DNA of 64,000 nt from Prolixibacteraceae bacterium (GTDB lineage Bacteria; Bacteroidota; Bacteroidia; Bacteroidales; Prolixibacteraceae): assembly GCA_025210775.1 (NCBI GenBank), contig JAOARB010000016.1, positions 1 through 64,000 on the forward strand, written 5' to 3'. Position 1 is the stretch's first letter; each line of letters opens with the position of its first letter. Positions 19,987-29,221 of this stretch are shown here, piece after piece. The notes below the pieces were generated by a model. That model searched no databases. It was not told the DNA's origin and saw only the letters and a list, made by a program, of their open reading frames with translations. A program made the position numbers and the translations under genes.

Positions 19987-20802
19987 TTAATCTTTTATGA
20001 GGGGGATATAAATATAGAAAGTGGTTCCCTTTCCTTCAGACGATTTGATTTTAATCTCACCACCCATCAAACTTACCATATAGAAGCTAATCTGCAAACC
20101 AAGTCCCACACCTTGATTTAAGTTATCAACAAAAGAAACACGACGATTCAATTTTGTTAGAACGTCCATTTGCGTTTCACTTATTCCCGAGCCATTATCT
20201 TTAACGGAAAGGACGCAATGATTATCCTGTGTTGTAACACGAGTCTCTATTTTACCTAGGGTTGGAAGAAAACGGAAAGAATTCATCACGATATTACGAT
20301 AAACCGTACGAAGCATTCGAACATCCAGACACATCTCAAGCGACGGATAATCTGAAATAAATTGAATATCGATATTACTACTCATAGGCTTAAAAGAAGC
20401 AACGACATCAGTATAAGATTTCAACTCCGCCACCACATCTATCCTCTCATTATTTAACACGATCTTTCCCTCATAGAGGTGAATCCAATTAAGCATATCA
20501 TGAATAAGATGTTCTATATTAGAGGATGTTTCGCGTATCTGTTTTATCATATTACGACGTTCATCCTCCTCTAAATCTTCCTCTTCCAGAAACTCCAACA
20601 ATGAATTCATGGAACTGATAGGCGTTCTTATATCATGATTAATTATAGATGCCAGTTTTAACGAGAGGTTACCATCACATTCGACCTCTTTCATGCTTTT
20701 CTTGCGATATAAGCGAAAGAAAAACATCCCCAATAGAATAGTGCCTATAAGGTTCACAAAGAGCCATACAAGCAACAAATCAGAAGAAAAAATAACCATC
20801 AT
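19987..20802 (-). CDS. Orphan membrane-anchored sensor histidine kinase
   Basis: A 271-residue kinase with one N-terminal membrane segment (about residues 8-30), followed directly by HisKA with the phospho-acceptor His56 in INHDIRTPISSMNSLLEFL. The HATPase domain has an N box (RNIVMNSFRF), G1 (DNGSGI) and G2 (NQGVGLGLQISFYMV). There is no periplasmic or PAS sensor domain, so the signal must come through the membrane segment or a partner. No response regulator is adjacent; a stand-alone receiver protein is encoded at 47043-47429, but pairing would be a guess. The two start codons (MM) are adjacent. Confidence 0.88.
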   Translation of the reverse strand: MMVIFSSDLLLVWLFVNLIGTILLGMFFFRLYRKKSMKEVECDGNLSLKLASIINHDIRTPISSMNSLLEFLEEEDLEEDERRNMIKQIRETSSNIEHLIHDMLNWIHLYEGKIVLNNERIDVVAELKSYTDVVASFKPMSSNIDIQFISDYPSLEMCLDVRMLRTVYRNIVMNSFRFLPTLGKIETRVTTQDNHCVLSVKDNGSGISETQMDVLTKLNRRVSFVDNLNQGVGLGLQISFYMVSLMGGEIKIKSSEGKGTTFYIYIPLIKD

Positions 20803-20930
20803 AAGGGTAACAATAAATGAATTTACAAGTTAAGCATTGAAAGATAAAAATTAATCCTAAGAAAGTCGATCATTAACTATAGAAATCAGGGATAGATAAC
20901 AATCACAAAGCATAGATTCAAAAGTAGTTC

Positions 20931-21052
20931 CTCCATGGTTTGTTCATGGTTTGTCCATGGTTCCTCCATCGAAAAGGGCGAAATCGATGGACAAACCATG
21001 GAGGAACCATGGAGGAACCATGGAGGAACCATGGAGGAACCATGGACAAACC
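20931..21052. repeat. Inverted element of 11-bp tandem units, copy 2
   Basis: It has the same design and unit as 151-251. The left arm (20931-20971) has three units (CATGGTTTGTT, CATGGTTTGTC, CATGGTTCCTC) and CATCG; the right arm (20985-21052) begins with CGATG and carries GACAAACCATG, then four identical GAGGAACCATG units and a partial GACAAACC. The loop (20972-20984) differs from copy 1. Unit number is unequal between arms and between copies, which suggests expansion by slippage. It lies between the divergent histidine kinase and metH genes. Confidence 0.88.
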
Positions 21053-21565
21053 CCGTATCAAACCCTTATTTTTCCCTTTAAAAAATCAAATGATGAGAGG
21101 ACCATTCCAGAGAGACAAATACGATAAACAGGTGGTAAATTAAATGTCATGAGTTTAAATTAAAAGGTAAAAAGACAACACCAATGTGCCAAGAGATCAT
21201 TCTTTTCAAAGAGACAAAGGTGGATAATACAATAGTATAGCTCACTTGGTCAATATTATCAAAAGATTAACAAATAACTATTTGCCGTTAAAAAGAGCCA
21301 CAATATTGCAATTTAACAGCATTTCTACTAATATTGTAGATATTCAATATCACAGGAAAAGAACAAAGACATGAAAAGATATCTTATCATACGATTTCTT
21401 TCGAAACATAACAACACTTCTAATACACGTATGCGCAGCATGCGCTAGTTCTTTATACCCCAAAATCATCTACAATTCTAGCCATTGGTGCTAGATATAT
21501 TATCTTATTAATCCGAACATTCTGTAAGGTATCTTCTGTTTAACTTAAAGGAGGTACTTAGAATC
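21053..21565. other. Long metH upstream region
   Basis: About 510 bases separate the repeat element from metH. I looked for SAM-I, SAM-II and cobalamin riboswitch cores and recognised none. Small hairpins are present at about 21433-21445 (GCGCA/TGCGC) and 21477-21495 (TCTAGC/GCTAGA). A good Shine-Dalgarno GGAGG (21550-21554) precedes the metH GTG by 11 bases. A 67-codon open frame at 20940-21143 runs out of the repeat and looks spurious. Confidence 0.5.
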
Positions 21566-24500
21566 GTGCACCTTAAACTCAACAATAGATTAGGTATGCA
21601 AACAACTATAGCCCAACGAATAAAAGATCAGATACTCATCCTAGATGGAGCGATGGGGACCATGATACAACAATACAAATTTGAAGAGTGTGATTTTCAA
21701 GGTACGCCATTTTCATCACATAACTTTGCTTTAAAAGGAAACAACGACATCTTATCGATAACACGACCTGATGTTATTGAAGAGATTCACTCATTGTTTA
21801 TCAAAGCAGGTGCCAATATTATTGAGACCAACACATTCAATGCCAACAGAATATCACAGGCAGACTATGGATTAGAAGATCAAATCAAAGAGATAAATAT
21901 TGAATCGGTCAGAGTTGCGAAGAAAGCAGTAGCACAATTCCCTGATCAAGAAGTCTTTATTGCTGGTTCTATAGGGCCGACAAACAAGACTCTATCCATG
22001 TCTCCGGATGTTAATGATCCAGCCTTTAGAGCGACCTCTTACAACGAGCTAAAGATGGTTTATTTTGAACAAGCAGTAGCACTTATTGAAGGAGGAGTAG
22101 ACCTATTTATTGTTGAGACGGTCTTTGATACACTAAATGCAAAGGCGGCATTACATGGGATACGTTATGCGATGGAATTTAAGAAAATCGACCTCCCAAT
22201 TATTGTCTCGGGTACGATCACCGATAGTTCAGGAAGGATACTTTCGGGTCAAGATATTGGTGCGTTTGTAACCTCACTACAACATCATCCTATTATGGCA
22301 TTTGGGCTTAACTGCTCGTTTGGAGCCGAGGCATTGCTACCCTATTTAAAAGAGTTATCAGAGATAGCTCACACCGCTATTGCAGTCTATCCGAATGCAG
22401 GTCTTCCGAATGAATTAGGGGAATATGACGAGACACCGAAGGAGATGAAGCGACAATTACAATCCTTCTTAGATCAGAATTTAGTCAATATTGTAGGAGG
22501 ATGTTGTGGCACGACACCAGAGCATATAAAAGAGATTGCATCCCTATGTAAAGGGAAGAAACCACATCCTATAGCACCTAAAAGCAACACCCTAAAACTT
22601 TCGGGCTTAGAGACATTGCAAATTACACCAGAAAGTAATTTTGTAAATATCGGTGAGCGTACCAATGTTGCAGGTTCACGAAAGTTTGCAAGACTTATTA
22701 GAGAGAAGAAATACGATGAAGCTCTTTCTATAGCACGTAATCAAGTAGAGGGAGGAGCTCAAATCATTGATGTCAATCTGGATGATGCCATGTTAGATGG
22801 AGAGAAGGAGATGACCCATTTTCTTAATCTAATGATGACAGAGCCAGAGATCGCGAGGCTACCGATCATGATAGACTCCTCAAAATGGGAGGTTATTGAA
22901 GCAGGGTTACAATGCATACAAGGGAAAGGTATCGTGAACTCGATTAGCTTAAAAGAGGGAGAAGAAGAGTTTAAGAAAAAGGCCAATATCATTAAATACT
23001 ATGGTGCTGCGATAGTGGTGATGGCATTTGATGAAAAGGGACAAGCTACAAGTTTTGAACGCAAGATAGAGATCTGTAAACGAGCCTATACAATTCTTAC
23101 ACAAGAGATTGGGTTTGCGGCAGAAGACATCATTTTTGATCCTAATATCCTAACCATAGGTACAGGGATGAAAGAGCATGATAACTATGCCGTGGATTTT
23201 ATTGAGGCAATCAGATGGATAAAAGAGCATCTTCCACATGCAAAAGTAAGTGGTGGAGTATCTAATATTTCATTCTCATTTAGAGGGAACAATGTGGTAA
23301 GAGAAGCCATCCATTCAGTATTCCTTTATCACGCAATAGCAGCAGGGATGGATATGGGGATAGTAAATCCTAGCATGCTTCAGATTTATGACAACATTCC
23401 TTCTTCGCTATTAAAGAAAGTGGAAAATCTCGTCCTAAACAAAACGGAAAATGCCACAGAAGAACTTATTACATATGCTCAGACGATAGACAGTCAAAAG
23501 CAGACACAAACAGAGGAGGTAGAACAGTGGCGTAATGAAGAAGTAGAAGAAAGATTGGTCTATGCATTAGTCAAAGGTATCACCGACCATTTAGAAGAGG
23601 ATCTTAAAGAGATATCAACAAGGTATACCCCTAAATTAAAGATCATTGAAGGTCCTTTGATGGATGGTATGAACAAGGTAGGAGATCTTTTTGGAAAAGG
23701 AAAGATGTTTCTTCCACAGGTGATCAAATCAGCAAGGGTAATGAAAAAAGCTGTAGCATGGCTTACCCCATTTATTCAGGAAGAAAAGTCGAAAAACGAA
23801 AGTACCGAGACACAACGACCAAAGATCTTACTCGCTACGGTCAAAGGAGATGTTCACGACATTGGGAAGAATATTGTAGGGGTGGTGCTTTCATGTAATA
23901 ATTTTGAAGTCATCGATTTAGGAGTAATGGTAAAATCCGATGAGATTATATCTGAGGCTCTAAAGCATAAAGTCGACATGATTGGATTAAGTGGTCTAAT
24001 CACTCCCTCCTTAGATGAGATGATCCATGTAGTAAAAGAGTTAGAAAGAAAAGAGTGTAAGATTCCTGTATTTATCGGAGGAGCAACGACATCTAAGATA
24101 CACACAGCGATAAAGATTGCACCTCATTATAGTGCACCAGTGGTATATGCAAAAGATGCCTCACAAACGGTACCTATTGCTAAAAAGATTTATGCAAAAG
24201 ATAGTGAATTCATTAATCAGATAGATCAGGAGTATGCTTCCATCACTTTGCAATACAACAATAAGAACAAAGAATATATCTCTTTTGATGATGCCAATAG
24301 GAATGCACTCAAAGTAGATTCTATTACTTATAAACCAAATCAACTGGGAGTACAGAAGGTTTCTGATATTGAGGTTGAAAAACTTATTCCATATATCGAT
24401 TGGACCTTCTTTTTTCATGCATGGGGAATAAAAGGGCACTATCCCTCTATTCTTAAACATACGGAAAGAGGGGCAGAAGCACAAAAGCTTCTCGATGATG

Positions 24501-25222
24501 CACAAAAGATGTTAGAGCAGATCGTCTCGAATGGATGGATAAGTCCTAAAGCGGTTGTAGGAATATGGCCAGTAACGAAAAAAGACAATGACGCTCATGT
24601 TGTTACGAAAACAGGAACCACAACATGCTGTTTCTTACGAGAACAAGAAAAGAAAAGAGAAGGAAGACCTAATCTATGTTTGTCCGATTTTCTTGTAGAA
24701 GAGAAGCAAGACTATCTAGGGGCTTTTGCAGTAACAACAGGTACAGGGGTAGATCTTATTTGCAAGAAATTTAAAGAGGAGCACGACGACTATAATGCCA
24801 TCCTTCTTGAAACATTAACAGATAGATTAGCAGAGGCCTTGGCAGAATATGTACACTTTAAAGTTAGAAAAGAGATCTGGGGATATGCACCAGACGAGAA
24901 GTTGTCTATTGAAGAGATTCATCAAGGGAAATATCAAGGAATAAGGCCAGCTATAGGCTATCCTGCCTGTCCTGAACATTCAGAAAAAGAGATCATTTTC
25001 GATCTTTTGGATGTAGAACAGAATATAGGTATCAAACTGACAAGCCACTTTGCAATGACACCGAAAGCATCTGTTTGTGGGTTATATTTTTCTCATCCAG
25101 AATCAAGATATTTCTCACTAGGAAAGATCTCGAAAGACCAAGTAGAAGATTATGCTAAACGAAAGAATTTATGTTTATTTGATATTGAAAAATATTTATC
25201 AACAAACATAAATTACAAATGA
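21566..25222 (+). CDS. metH: Cobalamin-dependent methionine synthase, full length
   Basis: MetH moves a methyl group from 5-methyl-tetrahydrofolate to homocysteine through cobalamin. All modules are present in 1218 residues: the homocysteine domain starting [11 protein letters not shown] with zinc cysteines in GLNCSFGAE and [10 protein letters not shown]; the folate domain ([18 protein letters not shown]); the cap and B12-binding domain with the cobalt-ligand motif [11 protein letters not shown]; and the C-terminal SAM reactivation domain ([17 protein letters not shown]). The start is GTG at 21566 behind GGAGG, although ATG at 21596 is possible. The stop overlaps the start of a 50-codon gene (ATGA), and metF follows, so this is a methyl-transfer operon. 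Confidence 0.97.
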   Translation: MHLKLNNRLGMQTTIAQRIKDQILILDGAMGTMIQQYKFEECDFQGTPFSSHNFALKGNNDILSITRPDVIEEIHSLFIKAGANIIETNTFNANRISQADYGLEDQIKEINIESVRVAKKAVAQFPDQEVFIAGSIGPTNKTLSMSPDVNDPAFRATSYNELKMVYFEQAVALIEGGVDLFIVETVFDTLNAKAALHGIRYAMEFKKIDLPIIVSGTITDSSGRILSGQDIGAFVTSLQHHPIMAFGLNCSFGAEALLPYLKELSEIAHTAIAVYPNAGLPNELGEYDETPKEMKRQLQSFLDQNLVNIVGGCCGTTPEHIKEIASLCKGKKPHPIAPKSNTLKLSGLETLQITPESNFVNIGERTNVAGSRKFARLIREKKYDEALSIARNQVEGGAQIIDVNLDDAMLDGEKEMTHFLNLMMTEPEIARLPIMIDSSKWEVIEAGLQCIQGKGIVNSISLKEGEEEFKKKANIIKYYGAAIVVMAFDEKGQATSFERKIEICKRAYTILTQEIGFAAEDIIFDPNILTIGTGMKEHDNYAVDFIEAIRWIKEHLPHAKVSGGVSNISFSFRGNNVVREAIHSVFLYHAIAAGMDMGIVNPSMLQIYDNIPSSLLKKVENLVLNKTENATEELITYAQTIDSQKQTQTEEVEQWRNEEVEERLVYALVKGITDHLEEDLKEISTRYTPKLKIIEGPLMDGMNKVGDLFGKGKMFLPQVIKSARVMKKAVAWLTPFIQEEKSKNESTETQRPKILLATVKGDVHDIGKNIVGVVLSCNNFEVIDLGVMVKSDEIISEALKHKVDMIGLSGLITPSLDEMIHVVKELERKECKIPVFIGGATTSKIHTAIKIAPHYSAPVVYAKDASQTVPIAKKIYAKDSEFINQIDQEYASITLQYNNKNKEYISFDDANRNALKVDSITYKPNQLGVQKVSDIEVEKLIPYIDWTFFFHAWGIKGHYPSILKHTERGAEAQKLLDDAQKMLEQIVSNGWISPKAVVGIWPVTKKDNDAHVVTKTGTTTCCFLREQEKKREGRPNLCLSDFLVEEKQDYLGAFAVTTGTGVDLICKKFKEEHDDYNAILLETLTDRLAEALAEYVHFKVRKEIWGYAPDEKLSIEEIHQGKYQGIRPAIGYPACPEHSEKEIIFDLLDVEQNIGIKLTSHFAMTPKASVCGLYFSHPESRYFSLGKISKDQVEDYAKRKNLCLFDIEKYLSTNINYK

Positions 25223-25371
25223 AAGAAACTAAAAAACTTGCCATCGCATTTATTCTAGGACTATGTACTATGTATGCATTTGATTACATCTTCCATTTCA
25301 ACAATCCTAAATCAAAAGTTGAAATACAAGTAGACAAAGCATCAAAAGGGATCAAATCACTGTTTAAATAG
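25219..25371 (+). CDS. 50-residue membrane microprotein between metH and metF
   Basis: This small open frame starts with an ATG overlapping the metH stop in the ATGA arrangement typical of translational coupling. The peptide begins [21 protein letters not shown], one hydrophobic segment (about residues 7-22) after a basic start, then a polar tail with six further lysines ending GIKSLFK. This fits a single-pass inner-membrane protein with its N-terminus inside. I recognise no family. metF begins 48 bases later. It could be a conserved small protein of the methionine operon or a chance frame; the coupling and composition favour a real gene. Confidence 0.6.
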   Translation: MKETKKLAIAFILGLCTMYAFDYIFHFNNPKSKVEIQVDKASKGIKSLFK

Positions 25372-25419
25372 TACCACACCTAGCATAATTCGTAATGGAC
25401 ATTACAAATTATTCTAGAT

Positions 25420-26373
25420 ATGAAAGTAATTGAAAAAATAAATCAAAGTAAGAGTACCCTATTTTCATTCGAGCTTTTGCCTCCTTTAAAGGGGCAAAAT
25501 GCTTCGAAATTGTACCATACCATAGAAGAGTTATTAGAGTTTGATCCCCAATATATCAACCTTACCACTCACCGTGATGAGATCGAATATAAGGAATTGT
25601 CTAAGGGGGTATTTCAGAAACACACCGTTCGTAAACGTCCAGGTACTGTAGCAATAGCAGCAGCAATCCAACATAAGTTTGGGGTACCGGTAGTTCCTCA
25701 CGTTCTTTGTGCAGGTTACTCGAAAGAGGAGACCGAGAATATGCTATTAGACCTTCATTTTCTAGGGATAAAAAATATCTTGGCACTAAGGGGAGATAGT
25801 TTAAGAACTGAAAATCTTTTTAAACCGCAAGAAGATGGACATAAATATGCCGTCGATCTGGTACATCAAATTAACGATATACGACAAGGGAAATATCTAG
25901 ATCCTGACCTAAAAAATAAAACGCCATTAGACTTCTGTATTGGGGTGGCAGGATATCCAGAAAAACATTTCGAGGCTCCTAACCTTAATTTCGATCTTGA
26001 AAATGTAAAAAGAAAGGTCGAAGCGGGAGCAGATTATATCGTCACACAGATGTTCTTCGACAATCAGAAATACTTTGATTTTGTTGATAAGTGTAGGGCT
26101 GCTGGAATTACCGTACCGATCATTCCAGGACTAAAGCCACTATCTAAGAAAATTCACTTTTCTCTTATTCCTAGAATATTTAGTCTAGACTTACCTGAAG
26201 TGTTATCCAAAGAGTTACAAGCGTGTAAGACCGATAAAGATGCATTACAAGTGGGTACAGAATGGGCCATATATCAAGCCAAAGAGTTAATAGAAAAGAA
26301 GGTTCCTTCACTACATCTATATACATATGGTTTGGCAGACAACACCAAAGAGATATTACGAACCTTATTCTAA
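25420..26373 (+). CDS. metF: 5,10-methylenetetrahydrofolate reductase
   Basis: MetF reduces methylene-THF to methyl-THF with FAD, supplying MetH. The 317-residue TIM-barrel protein has SFELLPPLKG with the conserved N-terminal Glu, NLTTHRDE, the folate/FAD region LRGDS, CIGVAGYPEKH and ADYIVTQMFFDNQKYFDFVDKC. The order metH - microprotein - metF on one strand with short gaps makes a working methionine-methyl unit. Transcription probably ends at the hairpin 26533-26580. Confidence 0.96.
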   Translation: MKVIEKINQSKSTLFSFELLPPLKGQNASKLYHTIEELLEFDPQYINLTTHRDEIEYKELSKGVFQKHTVRKRPGTVAIAAAIQHKFGVPVVPHVLCAGYSKEETENMLLDLHFLGIKNILALRGDSLRTENLFKPQEDGHKYAVDLVHQINDIRQGKYLDPDLKNKTPLDFCIGVAGYPEKHFEAPNLNFDLENVKRKVEAGADYIVTQMFFDNQKYFDFVDKCRAAGITVPIIPGLKPLSKKIHFSLIPRIFSLDLPEVLSKELQACKTDKDALQVGTEWAIYQAKELIEKKVPSLHLYTYGLADNTKEILRTLF

Positions 26374-26439
26374 ACAAACATGATTATTTGTTAATAAAAA
26401 AGAATCGCTGTAACAATTTACATTGTTTAGCAACTAATA

Positions 26440-26481
26440 ATACGTGAACACTTTTCGACACAAAAGTTAATTATCACGTAT
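26440..26481. other. Two-tier inverted repeat downstream of metF
   Basis: ATACGTGA (26440-26447) pairs with TCACGTAT (26474-26481), and inside it ACTTTT (26450-26455) pairs with AAAAGT (26462-26467) around the loop CGACAC. It lies 67 bases after metF and before the terminator. It could be an mRNA 3' structure or an operator. No T run follows. Confidence 0.45.
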
Positions 26482-26532
26482 AACTATCTTTAATTATACG
26501 TTTGGACACACTTATCACCCACACCCTTAAGT

Positions 26533-26580
26533 CTACGGGCAGTTGAATTAAAAAAAATTCACTGTTTGTAGATTTTTTAT
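26533..26580 (+). terminator. Terminator of the metH-metF unit
   Basis: The stem uses CTAC, three G.U wobble pairs (GGG with TTT), CAGT, one bulged T and GAATT against the strand ending in GTAG at 26571. An A-rich loop caps it and ATTTTTTATTT follows. It lies about 160 bases after metF. Confidence 0.7.
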
Positions 26581-26620
26581 TTCACTCAATATCAATCAAT
26601 TATAACATATATATTATTTT

Positions 26621-26745
26621 TTTGATTTTTTTTCTCATTTAGGAGGGTACCTTTTAAAAGAATAGGTATTAATATATGAAAAGTGTTCAAAATTAAGCAT
26701 TGCGTTTCTAAGGGGTGGGGAGACAAGTTATTGTCTCCCTTTTTT
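26621..26745 (+). ncRNA. Candidate small RNA with its own promoter and terminator
   Basis: After the metF terminator come a possible -33 TTTG (26621-26624) and a -7-like TACCTTTT (26648-26655), 23 bases apart, and then a strong intrinsic terminator at 26718-26745 (9-bp stem GGGAGACAA/TTGTCTCCC plus T6). Between them only a 5-codon open frame (26676) exists, so the terminator has no protein gene to serve. The predicted transcript would be about 80-85 bases. No known RNA family is recognised. Confidence 0.4.
26718..26745 (+). terminator. Strong terminator without an upstream protein gene
   Basis: The stem 26718-26726/26731-26739 with loop GTTA is followed by six T. It lies 345 bases after metF and behind another terminator, which is why a small RNA is proposed here. 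Confidence 0.8.
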
Positions 26746-26822
26746 ATGTCCCAAAATTAGATCGTTGCAACTCCTTCTCTTTATTCTATTCAGATATTAT
26801 TGCATATATAATACCCCAAGAG

Positions 26823-26852
26823 TTGAATATTTTATAATTATCACTACTTTTA
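26823..26852 (+). promoter_or_regulatory. Promoter of DUF898-like gene 1
   Basis: TTG (26823-26825), 19 bases, then TACTTTTA (26845-26852) fits the Bacteroidota promoter layout. The same arrangement with the same spacing is repeated before gene 2 (28175-28204) within a stretch of 43 bases that differs at one position, which supports real function. In copy 1 the block is also flanked by a perfect 9-bp inverted repeat, GAGTTGAAT at 26820-26828 and ATTCAACTC at 26870-26878. Confidence 0.6.
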
Positions 26853-26883
26853 ACTGATATTAACAATAAATTCAACTCAAACC

Positions 26884-27804
26884 ATGAAGAAATATTTTTC
26901 CTTCGGCATTAATCCACTTAAACTACTGCCTTTAGTATTTTGTTCTATTATTTTACAAGCTATAAATTACTATAACACTAAAAATTTATCTCCTTTTACT
27001 GATGGAAACTATACAAACTATCTACTTTTACAGGCTATAATTATTTTAGCTAATATTCCCATTACTTATTTCATAATTAGGATATATATAACAGGATACT
27101 CAGTAGATGAAAAACGAGTACACTTTAAAGGGAAATTACTAACCTTTATAGCCTACCAAATAGGTTATGGCTTATTGTCCATATTTAGTATGGGTTTAGC
27201 TTTGCCATATTATATTAAGAAAATCAATTCATTTTACATTAATAATACCAGTGTTAATGATACCTCTCTCAAATTTAATGGCACCGCATCAAGTTTATTC
27301 TCTTTAATGATTTTGTTTCTTTTCCTGCCATTAATTACCACCTTCATTTTAGTTTACAATAAACTTATTCCTGCTGGGGTTTGTACAGCATTTACATACT
27401 TAGGAGTATTCATATTTACAGTATACCTCACAAGATGGCTTATCAATATTAATTACAGTGGTTACACGATTAAGTTAAACAGCACTTTAACACAAGATCT
27501 ATTTCATTGTCTTATCTTTATTGTTGTTACAATATGTTCATTGGGGCTACTATTCCCATTTGTGGCTATTTGGTTGTACAAGTACTATATTAATAATTTG
27601 GTAGCATATAAAGATGAAGTAGAAGTGGTTTCATTCTTTGAAGAATTTGACATTCTTAAAGATGGAGGATATCTTCTAGGACAAATGTTACTTACATTAA
27701 TAACTTTAGGTATCTACAGTCCATGGGCGACCAATAACATCGGTAAAAGGTTGGTTAGTAAGACAGGTTATATCAACAACTCAATGGTTGTTCTTGAGGA
27801 TTAG
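26884..27804 (+). CDS. DUF898 (YjgN)-like polytopic membrane protein, tandem copy 1
   Basis: A 306-residue protein with about six to eight hydrophobic segments. A unit recurs within it: a membrane segment, a glycine turn followed by a proline-aromatic pair, then a polar arm. It is seen as FSMGLALPYYIKKINSFYINNT, then CSLGLLFPFVAIWLYKYYINNL, then ITLGIYSPWATNNIGKR. The last form, TLGIYSPWA, is the DUF898 hallmark. YjgN-type proteins have no settled function. No signal peptide beyond the first membrane segment MKKYFSFGINPLKLLPLVFC. It is the first of three tandem paralogues; start and C-terminal 65 codons resemble the others closely, the middle does not. Confidence 0.65.
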   Translation: MKKYFSFGINPLKLLPLVFCSIILQAINYYNTKNLSPFTDGNYTNYLLLQAIIILANIPITYFIIRIYITGYSVDEKRVHFKGKLLTFIAYQIGYGLLSIFSMGLALPYYIKKINSFYINNTSVNDTSLKFNGTASSLFSLMILFLFLPLITTFILVYNKLIPAGVCTAFTYLGVFIFTVYLTRWLININYSGYTIKLNSTLTQDLFHCLIFIVVTICSLGLLFPFVAIWLYKYYINNLVAYKDEVEVVSFFEEFDILKDGGYLLGQMLLTLITLGIYSPWATNNIGKRLVSKTGYINNSMVVLED

Positions 27805-27946
27805 AAGAAAGTAAATCACCGAAAGACAATCTAACAACAAATAATTGCCAATTTCTGTGACTTATAAGGAGATAACTTCTATGCTTAATATAGATAGATT
27901 GACTCAATAAGATTCATCATGGAACTAAATTAATAAGGACAAATGA

Positions 27947-27980
27947 AAAGAGCGATATATACCAAATATCGCTCTTTTTT
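27947..27980 (+). terminator. Terminator after DUF898-like gene 1
   Basis: AAAAGAGCGATAT pairs with ATATCGCTCTTTTTT. An almost identical hairpin follows mrp at 31353-31390. The remaining 27805-28238 gap shows only a 9-codon open frame behind AAGGAG near 27881 and the duplicated promoter block at its right end. Confidence 0.8.
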
Positions 27981-28174
27981 GATTTGAAATGACATAGTAT
28001 AGACAATACCTTCAAGTGATAGATTTCCTTCACATCGAACATATTCCAATACATCTATAACAGAAGTCTAAGCCCTCCTAGTGTTGTAACTCTTCGAGAG
28101 ACAACGATGACTTCTTTTAAACTCTTATCGCATTAATATTTTATACTATTTAAACAGATATAATAATCGAAGAG

Positions 28175-28204
28175 TTGACTTTTTTATAATTATCACTACT
28201 TTTA
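28175..28204 (+). promoter_or_regulatory. Promoter of DUF898-like genes 2 and 3
   Basis: TTG (28175-28177), 19 bases, TACTTTTA (28197-28204). It lies in a duplicated block nearly identical to that before gene 1. Gene 3 has only an 80-base gap before it, without this block, so genes 2 and 3 probably share this promoter. Confidence 0.6.
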
Positions 28205-28238
28205 ACCGATATTAACAATAAATTCAATTCTTATCCTA

Positions 28239-29141
28239 ATGAAGTATTTTTCCTTCAAGATTAATCCACTTAAACTATTACCTCTGGCTGTTTGTGGAGT
28301 ATTACTCAATTCAATAATGTGGTACTTGCATTTAAACAATAGATTAGATCATTCTGAAGCGACGATATTAAATTCTATTTGTGTTGTAATAATCCTTCTA
28401 TTAATACCATCAACATTTTATGCAAAGAAGGCTTCTATTAAAGGGGTTTCAATAGGGGATACACCCTTAAATTTTAATGGGGATTTCATAAATTATCTAA
28501 CCAGTAGAATATCACTATTCTTTATCAGTTTAATTTCCTTAGGATTAATGTATCCTTTCGTTCAAAAAGTTGCAACCAGCAATATTGTAGATAATACGAG
28601 CATTAATGACCATAAACTAACCTTCGTTGCAAAAACATTAGAATTATTTTTCGCAGTAATAAGATTATTGTATATTCCATTGCTTACTACCACAGTTATT
28701 TTAGACACGATCTCGGATTCTTCTCCAATAAGTATTTTCGCTATGATTATCTTATATCTCTTCTTGTTCTCACTCATAGTCTATATCATAAGATGGTCAA
28801 TTGATATTAACTATAAAGAATATAACATTACGCTTAATGGCAACTTGGGAAAAGATATTCTTTATAATCTTATTGCTGTAACAGCGACAATCGTATCATT
28901 TGGACTTCTATTCCCATTTATGGCTATTTGGATAAACAGATACTATATTCGACATTTAGTAGCATATAAAGATGAAGTCGAAGTGGTTTCATTCTTTGAA
29001 GAATATAACATGCTTAAAGATGGGAAATATCTTCTAGGACAAATGTTACTAACAATAATAACTTTAGGTATCTACAGTCCATGGGCCATCAACAACTCCT
29101 TTAAAATGTTGGCTAGTAAAACAGGATATATCAAGAAATAG
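28239..29141 (+). CDS. DUF898 (YjgN)-like polytopic membrane protein, tandem copy 2
   Basis: 300 residues, same architecture as its neighbours: MKYFSFKINPLKLLPLAVCG, then repeated units LISLGLMYPFVQKVATSNIVDNT, VSFGLLFPFMAIWINRYYIRHL and ITLGIYSPWAINNSFKM. The conserved cytosolic-looking segment AYKDEVEVVSFFEEYNMLKDGKYLLGQMLL precedes the last unit. The nucleotide sequence from about 28959 to the end is close to copies 1 and 3, while residues about 25-220 are diverged. Function unknown. It lies in a two-gene unit with copy 3. Confidence 0.65.
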   Translation: MKYFSFKINPLKLLPLAVCGVLLNSIMWYLHLNNRLDHSEATILNSICVVIILLLIPSTFYAKKASIKGVSIGDTPLNFNGDFINYLTSRISLFFISLISLGLMYPFVQKVATSNIVDNTSINDHKLTFVAKTLELFFAVIRLLYIPLLTTTVILDTISDSSPISIFAMIILYLFLFSLIVYIIRWSIDINYKEYNITLNGNLGKDILYNLIAVTATIVSFGLLFPFMAIWINRYYIRHLVAYKDEVEVVSFFEEYNMLKDGKYLLGQMLLTIITLGIYSPWAINNSFKMLASKTGYIKK

Positions 29142-29221
29142 CTGAAGGTAAAACATCTCAAGGCTGTCTTGTCGTTTTCTGTTACTTCTAACCTATATCA
29201 ACAAGAAATTCAACTCTAATC

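Noticed and set aside
20940..21143. 67-codon open frame
   Set aside because: It starts inside the second repeat element and is translated repeat for most of its length.
21053..21565. SAM or cobalamin riboswitch upstream of metH
   Set aside because: No core motif of either class could be recognised; the small hairpins present do not make a known aptamer. A covariance search would decide.
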